A stretch of 64,000 nucleotides of DNA from Parabacteroides sp. PFB2-10 (GTDB taxonomy: Bacteria > Bacteroidota > Bacteroidia > Bacteroidales > Tannerellaceae). Below, in pieces: positions 8,505 to 16,434 of the stretch. The position numbers and the translations under genes are program-made. The notes beneath the pieces were generated by a model that made no database searches, was not told the DNA's origin, and was given only the letters and a program-made list of their open reading frames with translations. The stretch lies in assembly GCF_029893085.1 (NCBI RefSeq), contig NZ_JARXWI010000013.1:1-64000 (forward strand), in the 5' to 3' direction. Every line of letters starts with the position of its first letter. The stretch's first letter is position 1.

Positions 8505-9016
8505 AGACAGCCGCATCCATCTTCGGAACGGATAAGCTCATAACTCCATAAACGTTGCAGACGGTCAGCTTTTGAAAAGAAAAGCTGACCGTCTTCGCTA
8601 TGTTGCTCTGGAGCATAGATATCGATATTGCCAAGGTAGATTTGCCCGTCGCTTTTATACACTGTCGGCACAAACAGATAAGAAGAGAGCGGATCTTTGG
8701 CGCCGGGCACATCCTGAATATACAGGTAATAATAGGTTTCTCCCTCGTATGCATAAGAATCAATGAAGCTCCGGGGATAAGAGATCCCACCTGTATAGTC
8801 GACCCGGTTATAGAAATCCAGGTTCTTGTCGAGATAAGCTTTCACATTGCTCTTTGCCTCATTCAGCCAGGGAACCCTGTTCATGGGATTATCCGTATCC
8901 TGATTCACTATTTCAAACCAGTCATATGAGTTGATACGCTCTTTCTGACAGGAGGAGAACGATACAGACAATAGGACAACCAACAGCCATCCCCCAAATG
9001 ATTTCACGAATTTCAT
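8501..9016 (-). CDS. Hypothetical lipoprotein
   Basis: The 171-residue product has an SPII signal peptide (hydrophobic stretch LLVVLLSVSF, lipobox FSSC). I do not recognise the mature part. It is rich in Tyr and Asp and ends in DGCGCL. It is the downstream partner of the TlpA-like gene, 36 bp after it, so the two are probably co-transcribed and both act in the cell envelope. Its 3' part contains a perfect 14 bp inverted repeat (8560-8593), and its stop overlaps the convergent transporter gene. Confidence 0.7.
   Translation of the reverse strand: MKFVKSFGGWLLVVLLSVSFSSCQKERINSYDWFEIVNQDTDNPMNRVPWLNEAKSNVKAYLDKNLDFYNRVDYTGGISYPRSFIDSYAYEGETYYYLYIQDVPGAKDPLSSYLFVPTVYKSDGQIYLGNIDIYAPEQHSEDGQLFFSKADRLQRLWSYELIRSEDGCGCL
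8560..8593. repeat. Perfect 14 bp inverted repeat at a convergent gene end
   Basis: GACGGTCAGCTTTT (8560-8573) and its exact complement (8580-8593) are separated by six bases. The hairpin lies inside the 3' coding part of the minus-strand lipoprotein gene and 56 bp after the plus-strand transporter stop. There is no T run, so it is not a classical terminator on either strand, but it could stall or protect the converging transcripts. Confidence 0.7.
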
Positions 9017-9052
9017 TTATACATACATGAACCTACCCATTCGGCAGGCAAG

Positions 9053-11239
9053 TTAATCATTTTCTTCTTTCAACACTTTTTCCAAAGTCTGCTCGAAATT
9101 ATACATTTGGAAATTATCATCCATGATGCGCCCTTCGCGGTCGACCATCACATAGCGGGGGATACCATTGAATTTAAATAGCTCCCGCAGATATACGTAG
9201 TCATCCTGTTTTATCCGGTAGACGTTGGTCAATTCCTGTTCTTCAACAAACTTCTCATAATCCTTTAAAGGCGACTCTCTATCATTGGTGATAAAGAGAA
9301 AGGTCACATCCGGACTATCTTTGTATTTGGCGCGAGCCTCTTTTTGGCTTTTGATGCCGGAAATACAGGGCCCACAGGTGGTTGCCCAGAAATCGACAAA
9401 GATATATTTCCCTTTGAACTGGTCTGCCATACTGCGGAATATATCCGTTCCTTTCCCCGGAGGCAGCTTATAAGCTCCTTTCGACTGGGCAGCATAGGTG
9501 TCATTATATAATCGTACCGCCTCTGCTTTCAGGAAACTATGGGGAAGAGGCAGGATCAACTTGGCCAAGAAGTCCAATGCTTCTTCTTTTCCCAACTGCT
9601 CAAAATCAAATTTCATTTCACGCACCTTCGCTATATCATACATCAGACTGGGCGGCAATCCTAACACATGCGTATAGACAGAGTCTTTCTGTTGCCAAAG
9701 AGAGAGGTACATCGCCCCGAATTCCTGCTTCACATATTTTGCCATATATGCTTCAACCTGTTCTTTGTATTTAGCATTAAACGCGTTTGCGAGGCTCATA
9801 ATCTCCTTTTGTTCCTCTTGACTCGGATCTTCTTTTTTCTCTGCCATCTTATTAGAATAGGCTATATATTCTTCATCGGAAGCCTCTTTCGGGAGCCCTA
9901 ATTCATTGAATAGATAGTCAAACAGGCTTATCTTCGGTTGTGACATAACGACAAAGCTCCTTCCTCCTCTGAGTATATCCATATATTCAAAGCGGTTTAT
10001 CAGTGTACTAAAGGATGAAGTCATCAGCAGTTTCTGGTCATTCAGGGGTATTTTATGCAGGAAATCATAGAAAGAGAGAGGCAAAGACTTCACATCAGTC
10101 TCCCCTTTCTGCATACGATCCATTTTATAACGCATTTCGTATTCAAGCAAATAAACATAGTATTGTACCATATTTTCTACCTGAATGATATCTCGTGTAT
10201 GGGGAAGAAGCGCTTCCGTATCGAGAATTTTTTTGAGCGTTTCTTGCTTATTGCGCATAATCGAATCCAATAGAAGAACATAGTTGCCTGGTTCCAAAGA
10301 AATGTTATCATACAGTTTCATATAATCAACTTCAGGCAGACGGCTTTGGATACCTGCCAATTCCTTGTTGACCTCAGCCGCGGCACCGGCATATTGAATG
10401 TTTTCGAAACTATACCGGCGATTGCGGTAACGATCGGCCTTGCGAAACTCTTCCCAGTCTATCACCATCGACAAGGTCTGCCCCGGTTCGATATAGAAGT
10501 TGACAATCTGGTTCTGAAAAACAACATACTTATAGATCGGGTGTATCAACGGTATCTCGCCTTCGAAACGTCCGTCTTCATGTATCTGAATAACAACCGG
10601 CGAGCTTTCCCTCGTCAGCTCATTTTCGGCATAGACAATCCCCGACGCAAACCCGGCTTGGGGATGATAGCCCTTTATATACCCGATCAGCCGTGCCGGT
10701 TGACGAGAAAAGAAATCCTCACTATCCAGATCGATCAAGGTCTGCTGCGGTGCTTTCTTTAGTTCCTGTTCGATCCATTGGCGAACCTCTTCCGGCATCT
10801 CGCCTTTCGGTGCTGCTTTCGCTTTCGGATTCAAAGAAACTCCATACACAATGGTTCTGTCGCCTTCTCCGTAGTTTATCGTTTTTACCTTTTTGGAGTC
10901 TATCGGAGGGAAAATAAGGATCATGGTCGAGTCGCCCGATGCCGACATATAGATTTCTTTGTCCAGCTCTCCTTTTTCCATACCGGTAACGGTATAACGC
11001 TCGCCGGTATCCGCATCTTCAATAAAGGTAGCAGAGGGGAAACTTACCCACCAATGCGGAATAAATGTCGAATGAATATGCAGACGCGTCTCATTCGGAG
11101 TAATCTCTATTTTGGCTATATTCGTAATACCCGAAGCATTGAACTCATAAACCGGATTCGTAATAATCACATTCTTAGCCGATAGGCCGATCATTCCGGT
11201 AAGGAATAACACAAAAAACAACAAGATACTCTTTTTCAT
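9053..11239 (-). CDS. TlpA-like thioredoxin-domain protein
   Basis: The 728-residue protein has an N-terminal signal peptide (MKKSILLFFVLFLTGMIGLSA). A long beta-rich and helical region of about 580 residues lacks a recognised catalytic motif; it is reminiscent of the N-terminal parts of large Bacteroidota thiol-disulfide proteins. The C-terminal ~140 residues are a TlpA/ResA thioredoxin domain with FWATTCGPC (CGPC at 622-625) and the cis-proline loop GIPRYV (P694). It should be periplasmic and act in thiol-disulfide exchange. It is the first gene of a two-gene unit with the lipoprotein at 8501-9016. The upstream 120 bp to the GntR gene is AT-rich with no clear promoter. Confidence 0.85.
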   Translation of the reverse strand: MKKSILLFFVLFLTGMIGLSAKNVIITNPVYEFNASGITNIAKIEITPNETRLHIHSTFIPHWWVSFPSATFIEDADTGERYTVTGMEKGELDKEIYMSASGDSTMILIFPPIDSKKVKTINYGEGDRTIVYGVSLNPKAKAAPKGEMPEEVRQWIEQELKKAPQQTLIDLDSEDFFSRQPARLIGYIKGYHPQAGFASGIVYAENELTRESSPVVIQIHEDGRFEGEIPLIHPIYKYVVFQNQIVNFYIEPGQTLSMVIDWEEFRKADRYRNRRYSFENIQYAGAAAEVNKELAGIQSRLPEVDYMKLYDNISLEPGNYVLLLDSIMRNKQETLKKILDTEALLPHTRDIIQVENMVQYYVYLLEYEMRYKMDRMQKGETDVKSLPLSFYDFLHKIPLNDQKLLMTSSFSTLINRFEYMDILRGGRSFVVMSQPKISLFDYLFNELGLPKEASDEEYIAYSNKMAEKKEDPSQEEQKEIMSLANAFNAKYKEQVEAYMAKYVKQEFGAMYLSLWQQKDSVYTHVLGLPPSLMYDIAKVREMKFDFEQLGKEEALDFLAKLILPLPHSFLKAEAVRLYNDTYAAQSKGAYKLPPGKGTDIFRSMADQFKGKYIFVDFWATTCGPCISGIKSQKEARAKYKDSPDVTFLFITNDRESPLKDYEKFVEEQELTNVYRIKQDDYVYLRELFKFNGIPRYVMVDREGRIMDDNFQMYNFEQTLEKVLKEEND

Positions 11240-11359
11240 ACGCGCAACGTTTTACTCATGTTTTATAAATATATCAAACACAAAAATATACGATTATTTA
11301 ATAGTTTCGTATCGATTGTTCATTTTTTTTGAGTCTATCTATTTTTGGGGGATTTATAT

Positions 11360-11722
11360 TTATTTGTTTATATACCGTTCATAAGCCTTTGAGAGATCTT
11401 CTACGCTTACACCCAGTAGCTGCATTTCCTTGAAAACCGTAGGCAGGATCTCTTCCACAAACTGTGTATAGCGCATTTTCCGGATCTCTTCCCCGGCCGA
11501 GGGCGAGACGAAATAGCCGAGTCCCCGCTTGTTATAGATAATTTCATTAGCTTGCAGACGCTCGAAAGAGCGCATCACTGTGTTCGGATTCACTTCCATT
11601 TCAACAGCCAGTTCGCGTACCGAAGGAATACGCTCGTCGGCTTTGTACTCTCCACTGAGGATACGATCGCATATCCGATCGGCAATCTGGAGGAATATCG
11701 ATTGGTTGTTTGTATAATTCAT
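11360..11722 (-). CDS. GntR-family regulator, YtrA subfamily
   Basis: The 120-residue protein has the GntR winged helix-turn-helix at its N-terminus, including IPSVRELAVEMEVNPNTVMRSFERL, followed by IIYNKRGLGYFV. A short C-terminal helical tail of about 45 residues follows, in place of a large ligand-binding domain. This size and order are typical of the YtrA subfamily, which regulate ABC transporter operons. It is the last gene of the ABC operon. Its start overlaps the stop of the preceding membrane protein by 4 bp, so it is co-translated. It is expected to repress its own operon through the inverted repeat at 13992-14013 (inference). Confidence 0.9.
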   Translation of the reverse strand: MNYTNNQSIFLQIADRICDRILSGEYKADERIPSVRELAVEMEVNPNTVMRSFERLQANEIIYNKRGLGYFVSPSAGEEIRKMRYTQFVEEILPTVFKEMQLLGVSVEDLSKAYERYINK

Positions 11723-12450
11723 CGGATCTGCATCTTTTTTAGTCGGACATACGCCGCATAGAATAAAAGAATAGAAAAGACATATAGGATCGTATTCATA
11801 TGATCGACCAGGAAGTATAGGGGATTCTCTACCGCTATATAGGGTATCGTTACATCACCGGTAGAGAAGATATTCGTGAACAGATACATCTTCAGATAGG
11901 AATAAAGTCCGACGACAATCGCTTCCACGGCCATAGCAACGACCAATGCATATTTACGGAAAGATACTTGCGCTAAGAAGAAATAGGCAAAATGGAAGAT
12001 AATCAGCGCAAGAGTTCTCATTGCAAGCGGAAATCTAAAGCCATCTATTGAAACGTTTGATGATTCCATACCAAATAAATGGACGATAGGTCTGTCGTTC
12101 AAGCGAAAGGCAACTTGTGTAGAAAACCAAAATACAAAGATAAAGATGCCTATATAGAGTAATCCGACAATCAATAAAACTGTATACTTCTCTAAGGTAG
12201 AAGCAGGCAAAGTCAGCCACCGGCCTCTTAAAAGATGTATTTTCAGGCCGACATACCCAAAATAGCTAATTATTGTAAAAACAACCCCAAGCATAAAAAG
12301 ATTCCTATGCGTGTGAATACTACCATTCCACATCAGTAGCAGGTAACCTATTAGCAACAAGGCGATAGTCAACAGAAACGATTTCTTGTGCTCGATCCAA
12401 TCTGTTTTCAGAATCAGACCAATGCGTTTTATATTAAATGTATTGTTCAT
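11719..12450 (-). CDS. ABC transporter membrane protein (paralogue 2)
   Basis: The 243-residue protein has about six hydrophobic segments and no signal peptide. It starts with the pattern NIKRIGLILKTDWIEHKKSFLL, and the next gene upstream starts with NIKRVGWILRADWKEYTKLISL, so the two are tandem paralogues. The shared central motif WLTLPA[ST]TLEKY is also present. It probably forms the permease of the ABC transporter together with its paralogue and the ATPase. The class matches the ABC-2-like permeases of YtrABCDEF-type systems. Substrate and direction are unknown. It overlaps both neighbours by 4 bp. Confidence 0.82.
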   Translation of the reverse strand: MNNTFNIKRIGLILKTDWIEHKKSFLLTIALLLIGYLLLMWNGSIHTHRNLFMLGVVFTIISYFGYVGLKIHLLRGRWLTLPASTLEKYTVLLIVGLLYIGIFIFVFWFSTQVAFRLNDRPIVHLFGMESSNVSIDGFRFPLAMRTLALIIFHFAYFFLAQVSFRKYALVVAMAVEAIVVGLYSYLKMYLFTNIFSTGDVTIPYIAVENPLYFLVDHMNTILYVFSILLFYAAYVRLKKMQIR

Positions 12451-13136
12451 CGTTGTTGTTTTTTAAGTTGTACATAACCGATATACAAGAAAAGGAGAGC
12501 AAATAGATAAAAGATGATATCTGTCTGTTGCCCTAAGATATAATACGGGGCATCAAACACATGGAAAACAGAACCCATTGTGTAGATTTCCCAATGGCCA
12601 TTCATCAGACAATCAACAATAAAGGTCAGCCCCCCTAAAAACAAGGCCTCTATCAGGAAAGCAGCTCCCAGCGCATTTTTTCTAAAAATCGTCGTTATCA
12701 TTAAACAGTAAGCAAAATGGAGAGTTATAAAACCAAACCCTTTCAAAGGTTCTGCGAGTTGCTTCATGGAGTAAATAGGTGCATCTTGCAACAAATAGAG
12801 CACGACACGAACGAGGTGAAAAAGAAGTAAAAATGCACTGACATATACGATGCCGGCTATTAACAGAGCAACATATTTTTCCAGCGTTGTCGCCGGCAGT
12901 GTCAACCAAAGGCCTTTTGAGTGATGTATTTTTTGGTCGGCATAATTCTGATATACAAGCAAGGTCAAAAACAATCCAAACCATAAACCCGTAAACTGGG
13001 AAGGCTCTGTTCCCGACCGCATCACAAGTAAAGAAGGAACTATCATACAAACTGCTAAAGAAATCAGTTTTGTATATTCTTTCCAATCTGCGCGTAAGAT
13101 CCAACCGACACGTTTTATATTGAATTCAGCATTCAT
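12447..13136 (-). CDS. ABC transporter membrane protein (paralogue 1)
   Basis: The 229-residue protein has about six hydrophobic segments, is a paralogue of the next gene downstream, and shares the NIKRVGWILRADWKEY start and WLTLPATTLEKY. It lies 12 bp after the ATPase gene and overlaps the following permease gene by 4 bp. A heterodimeric permease is the simplest reading. Its exact substrate cannot be read from the sequence. Confidence 0.82.
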   Translation of the reverse strand: MNAEFNIKRVGWILRADWKEYTKLISLAVCMIVPSLLVMRSGTEPSQFTGLWFGLFLTLLVYQNYADQKIHHSKGLWLTLPATTLEKYVALLIAGIVYVSAFLLLFHLVRVVLYLLQDAPIYSMKQLAEPLKGFGFITLHFAYCLMITTIFRKNALGAAFLIEALFLGGLTFIVDCLMNGHWEIYTMGSVFHVFDAPYYILGQQTDIIFYLFALLFLYIGYVQLKKQQR

Positions 13137-13148
13137 CGTCGCTTCCGT

Positions 13149-13976
13149 TTAACGGGTGAATATTCGATTGATTTCTTTCGGCTGTTGTGTGACAGCCTGA
13201 AACAGGAGTTCCAAGGAAACAGGCGTCTCTTCATTCAAGACATTTTCGCCTACGCCCATGGTGCCCATTGGTGTCTGTTCCGTGTAGAACACGTTGTCGT
13301 CGGCAGTGACCGGACGGAAGAACAAACGCTTCGAAACTTCGTCTAAGGAGCTGTTCAGAAGAATACGCCGCCGCTCCATAATCAAGACCGAATCGATCAG
13401 ACTCTCCAGGTCGCGCACCTGATGTGTGGAGATGATCACCGTCTGCTCATCGTTCATACTCGATGCCACCAGGCGGCGGAAAACGGCTTTCGACGGAATA
13501 TCCAAACCGTTGGTCGGTTCATCCATCAACAACAAAGGGGTATGAGCAGCCAGTGCCAGCGTGATAGCCGCCTTTTTGCGTTGCCCCAGCGACATCTTCG
13601 ACATCCGCCTATCGGTCTCTATTTCAAACGATTCGATACAGGTATCCCATATATCTTTCCGGAAATCGGGAAAGAAGGGCGCATACATACGACCATATTC
13701 CACGATCGTGACATCCGGCAAACTCACCTCTTCCGGCAACAGATAGATTTGCTGTAGAAATCCGACCGCCCTTTCTTTCGGCACATAACCCATCACACGG
13801 CAATCGCCCTGTTGCGGAAACAACAACCCACACAACACATGCAACAACGTTGTCTTCCCCTCTCCGTTTTTGCCCAATAGGCCGTAAATATGCCCTGGAG
13901 TCATTTTCAGGTTTAACTTGTCAAGCACCGGAGTGTTTCTTTTGTAAGCAAAGCTTACCTCTTTTAATTGAATCAT
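13149..13976 (-). CDS. ABC transporter ATP-binding protein
   Basis: The 275-residue ATPase shows Walker A GKNGEGKT (residues 35-42), the signature MSLGQRKKA, Walker B LLLMDEPTNGLD and a switch histidine in VIISTHQVRDLE. The C-terminal ~60 residues after the nucleotide-binding domain are an accessory region seen in YtrB-like and bacitracin-exporter-like ATPases. It is the first gene of the four-gene operon, with a promoter and probable operator immediately upstream. Systems of this layout often respond to cell-envelope stress or antibiotics, but that is inference. Confidence 0.9.
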   Translation of the reverse strand: MIQLKEVSFAYKRNTPVLDKLNLKMTPGHIYGLLGKNGEGKTTLLHVLCGLLFPQQGDCRVMGYVPKERAVGFLQQIYLLPEEVSLPDVTIVEYGRMYAPFFPDFRKDIWDTCIESFEIETDRRMSKMSLGQRKKAAITLALAAHTPLLLMDEPTNGLDIPSKAVFRRLVASSMNDEQTVIISTHQVRDLESLIDSVLIMERRRILLNSSLDEVSKRLFFRPVTADDNVFYTEQTPMGTMGVGENVLNEETPVSLELLFQAVTQQPKEINRIFTR

Positions 13977-13991
13977 ATTTTTAAATTTTTA

Positions 13992-14013
13992 GTGTATTAG
14001 TTCATTAGTACAC
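13992..14013. promoter_or_regulatory. Probable GntR/YtrA operator
   Basis: GTGTATTAGTTC followed by ATTAGTACAC forms an imperfect palindrome with GTGTA/TACAC ends. It lies between the -7 element and the ATPase start, just downstream of the predicted transcription start. The position fits a repressor site for the GntR regulator encoded by the same operon. Confidence 0.55.
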
Positions 14014-14015
14014 CG

Positions 14016-14023
14016 CAAATGTA
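14016..14023 (-). promoter_or_regulatory. -7 element of the ABC operon
   Basis: The minus strand reads TACATTTG, a match to TAnnTTTG, 40 bp upstream of the ATPase start. A TTG is found about 15 bp further upstream, closer than the usual 19-21 bp, so the -33 element is uncertain. Confidence 0.55.
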
Positions 14024-14193
14024 AGTCTTTTTTCAAGACAAACAAGTATTTTTCTATTTTTTTCGATCCGGAAAGCAAAAAAAAGAACAAACACCCTTTC
14101 AAACGCCCATTTGACAATACATAAATATAAAGGCGACTATGATAATATGTCAAATTGAATCCCCACCGGTATATAATGATTTTGTCACTTTAC

Positions 14194-14381
14194 AATAATG
14201 TGAATATATGTTAATTTGCCCGTTTTCGGCGAAACCCCGAATTTACGATTTGTAATTTCGGCGGGAGTTTGCGCGCAAAAAAGCGGGAGTTCGGAGACAA
14301 ACTCCCGGGAGAAACACTTTTTAACGTATGGGATTGTAAGTAAAACGGGCGTTTTGCTTACAATCCGTATTTTAACATTTC
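14194..14381 (+). repeat. Dispersed ~184 bp palindromic repeat, copy C
   Basis: This copy has the same orientation as copy A and is nearly full length: AATAATGTGAATATATG left end, TACGATTTGTAATTTCGG, GGGAGTTTGCGCGCAAAAAA, CCCGGGAGAAACAC, the near-perfect palindrome ATTGTAAGTAAAACGG/GCGTTTTGCTTACAAT (14333-14364; one mismatch pair in the arms and a mismatched centre), and TATTTTAACATTTCG. It lies upstream of the ABC operon promoter, transcribed away from it. Confidence 0.87.
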
Positions 14382-14446
14382 GAGAGGGTGGAGTGCGAAA
14401 ATGAACGGTGAGATCGTTAAATTGGATAGGATGTAAAGATGTCATC

Positions 14447-14630
14447 TCTTTATGCGAGGCTTGCCGAGCTATCAATTGCCGTCGGTTTCAACCGACGGAT
14501 CAAGGATGTTTTTCTTCATGGCTTTAGCCAAAACATATTACACATTTGGCTAAAGCCATTTCATTTTGCCTTCTCTAACCGTCGGTTGAAACCGACGGCA
14601 ATTGATAGCTCGGCAAGCCTCGCATAAAGA
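14447..14630. repeat. Compound perfect palindrome (52 bp arms)
   Basis: The arms 14447-14498 and 14579-14630 are exact reverse complements over 52 bp. Each arm ends in a 20 bp self-complementary unit, CCGTCGGTTTCAACCGACGG, which can fold alone. Between the arms a second inverted repeat of 15 bp, ATGGCTTTAGCCAAA (14518-14532) and its complement (14545-14559), flanks a 12-base loop. The structure is therefore hierarchical. No coding potential is evident. The self-complementary ends resemble REP/BIME units. Confidence 0.92.
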
Positions 14631-14670
14631 ATGAAAAATCTTTACATATTACATAATTGGAAGATCTCCG

Positions 14671-14849
14671 CAGATGTCCCGGGAGGGACATCATCTTTGT
14701 AGGCCGTTGCTTTAGCATCGGTATATATGTCCCAAATCCAAACCGGGCGTGCCGCAGGTATGCCATCATCACAGATCGCGTACCTGCGGCACGCATATAA
14801 TGGAATTCAATGCATTAATACCGATGCTAAAGCAACGGCCTACAAAGAT
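14671..14849. repeat. Second compound palindrome (32 bp and 14 bp arms)
   Basis: Perfect 32 bp arms lie at 14693-14724 and 14818-14849 (core GGCCGTTGCTTTAGCATCGG). An inner perfect 14 bp pair GCGTGCCGCAGGTA lies at 14747-14760 and 14781-14794. A small hairpin GATGTCCC/GGGACATC (14673-14692) abuts the left arm. A decayed relative of the left part is at 315-362. This block and the preceding palindrome fill most of the gene-free stretch between the ABC operon and the propeller lipoprotein. Confidence 0.9.
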
Positions 14850-14937
14850 ATACAACCGTTCCGGTTGCACTATCCACCTTCACATATTACAATATTTGAA
14901 TACCCTTTCCTGTTTCGCCCCAACTAACCACTAATCA

Positions 14938-15016
14938 CTAATTCCTTTCTCCCTTCTCCTTTCTCCCTTTTCCCTATTCCCATCCTCCCATTCTCCCATC
15001 CTCCCATCTCCTTTAC
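14938..15016 (+). repeat. Polypyrimidine tract with CTCCCAT repeats
   Basis: About 79 bases are almost purely C and T, with TTTCTCCC and CTCCCAT units repeated in tandem. No gene is present. The remaining sequence to 15184 is an AT-rich leader of the propeller lipoprotein with no confident promoter. Confidence 0.6.
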
Positions 15017-15184
15017 TTCGTGTAATACCTCCTCCATATAAGTTTACAGATAAATCCTCCGACATTCTTTTTCTTGAAAGAATTTATACCTATTTTCACT
15101 CGCTAAATAGAGACATTATTCCATCTTCTTTCATGGCATCCATGCGGAAGATTATTTTAATCACAGCGTAATAGTTCAATAGTT

Positions 15185-16291
15185 ATGAAAAAAGTTTTAT
15201 TCATTCTTTTTGTGTTAGCCCTGTTCTCTTGCAAAAAAGCGAATACTTCGCAGGGTGGCAAAACCGACAGCGCGGCAGTGACAACGCTGAAATTCAATCC
15301 CAAAAAGTTTGTTTCTATTTACGACACGCCTTTCTTTGAAAAGAAAAAGGTAGTAACATTAGAGGTTTCAGACGAATCTTTAGTTGCCGGATATCCCTCT
15401 TTATTTCAGGACGAAACTCATTTTTATATTTACACCCCCAACCAGCCGGCTCCGGTTCTCCGGTTCGACAAAAAGGGGCATTTTGTAAATGCCATTGGAG
15501 CCATAGGAGAAGGCCCGGCGGAATATGTTTTATGTTCGGATGTCTTGTATGATGAAAAAGAAAAGCTGATCAATATATTGACAGATGTAAAAATAAAACA
15601 ATACAAGCCTGATGGTGCTTATCAGCAATCGATCGATCATGATTTGCCGGCCAGTACTTTTGTAAAAGACGAACAGGATGATTGTTATTGGTTCTATATC
15701 GGCAACAACAGCATGTATAGTCCCTATAAGTTGTTTAAACGGAATTTCCGGACAGGAACGGTCGAAAAGTATTTATATGAAGAGTCACAATTATTCCCTA
15801 TGATAGAAAATAATTTTTCAAAATGTGGAACAACTACCTTTAGGGAGACTTTCAATAACAAACTGTACCATATCGCAAACGGGCAGTTGACGGAACGATT
15901 CACTGTTGACTTCGGCTCCTTATCACTGCCCGCTTTCATACACCAGGAAGATCCTATGTCGGTGTTAGACAAACTGAATAATACACATTACGCCACCATA
16001 AGAGGGTTTTACGAGAACGACAACTACGTCTATCTCCTTATCTCCGAAAAAACCAAAGAGGATCCGATTCCCTTCTTTTACCATTGGATCATTAAAAAGG
16101 AAAACAATACAAGTCTGTTAATCAAACAGGTCAAACATCTGTCGGAAGAGTCCTATCTATTCTTCCCTCAGTTTCTGACAGACGATGATGATCTTTACTT
16201 TATCGGTTACATCCTGGAACAGGAAGAAGCGTTGGGTAATCCCGAAGAAAACCCTTCTATTGTCAGTATAAATCTGAAAGAACTGTTGTAA
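15185..16291 (+). CDS. 6-bladed beta-propeller lipoprotein
   Basis: The 368-residue product has an SPII signal peptide (MKKVLFILFVLALFSC, C16). The mature protein matches the 6-bladed beta-propeller lipoproteins of Bacteroidota (BF3164/DUF4934-like). Evidence is the recurring blade pattern, including VLRFDKKGHFVNAIGAIGEGPAEYV, which corresponds to the family's G.G.GP.EY motif, and DVLYDEKEKLINILTD. The function is not established; such proteins are envelope-associated and may bind carbohydrate or peptide. It stands alone between the palindrome block and ileS. Confidence 0.8.
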   Translation: MKKVLFILFVLALFSCKKANTSQGGKTDSAAVTTLKFNPKKFVSIYDTPFFEKKKVVTLEVSDESLVAGYPSLFQDETHFYIYTPNQPAPVLRFDKKGHFVNAIGAIGEGPAEYVLCSDVLYDEKEKLINILTDVKIKQYKPDGAYQQSIDHDLPASTFVKDEQDDCYWFYIGNNSMYSPYKLFKRNFRTGTVEKYLYEESQLFPMIENNFSKCGTTTFRETFNNKLYHIANGQLTERFTVDFGSLSLPAFIHQEDPMSVLDKLNNTHYATIRGFYENDNYVYLLISEKTKEDPIPFFYHWIIKKENNTSLLIKQVKHLSEESYLFFPQFLTDDDDLYFIGYILEQEEALGNPEENPSIVSINLKELL

Positions 16292-16388
16292 GGGGCGGTG
16301 AATACAGGCTTGTTATAAGGCCTGCATTTCTTATGGGAATTATATGAATTCCTTTGCTTTCTGTCTTTTCATTGTCGAATAATATGAG

Positions 16389-16396
16389 TACCTTTG
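16389..16396 (+). promoter_or_regulatory. -7 element of ileS
   Basis: TACCTTTG matches TAnnTTTG and lies 38 bp upstream of the ileS ATG. A clear TTTG at the normal -33 spacing is not seen. Confidence 0.55.
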
Positions 16397-16434
16397 CGCA
16401 ATTTTTAATGTGAGTCATAAAGTTTGAAGAAAAG

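Noticed and set aside
14185-14475. Small frame over repeat copy C as a gene
   Set aside because: It is the same repeat-derived frame found in the other copies; no independent start or downstream function supports a gene.
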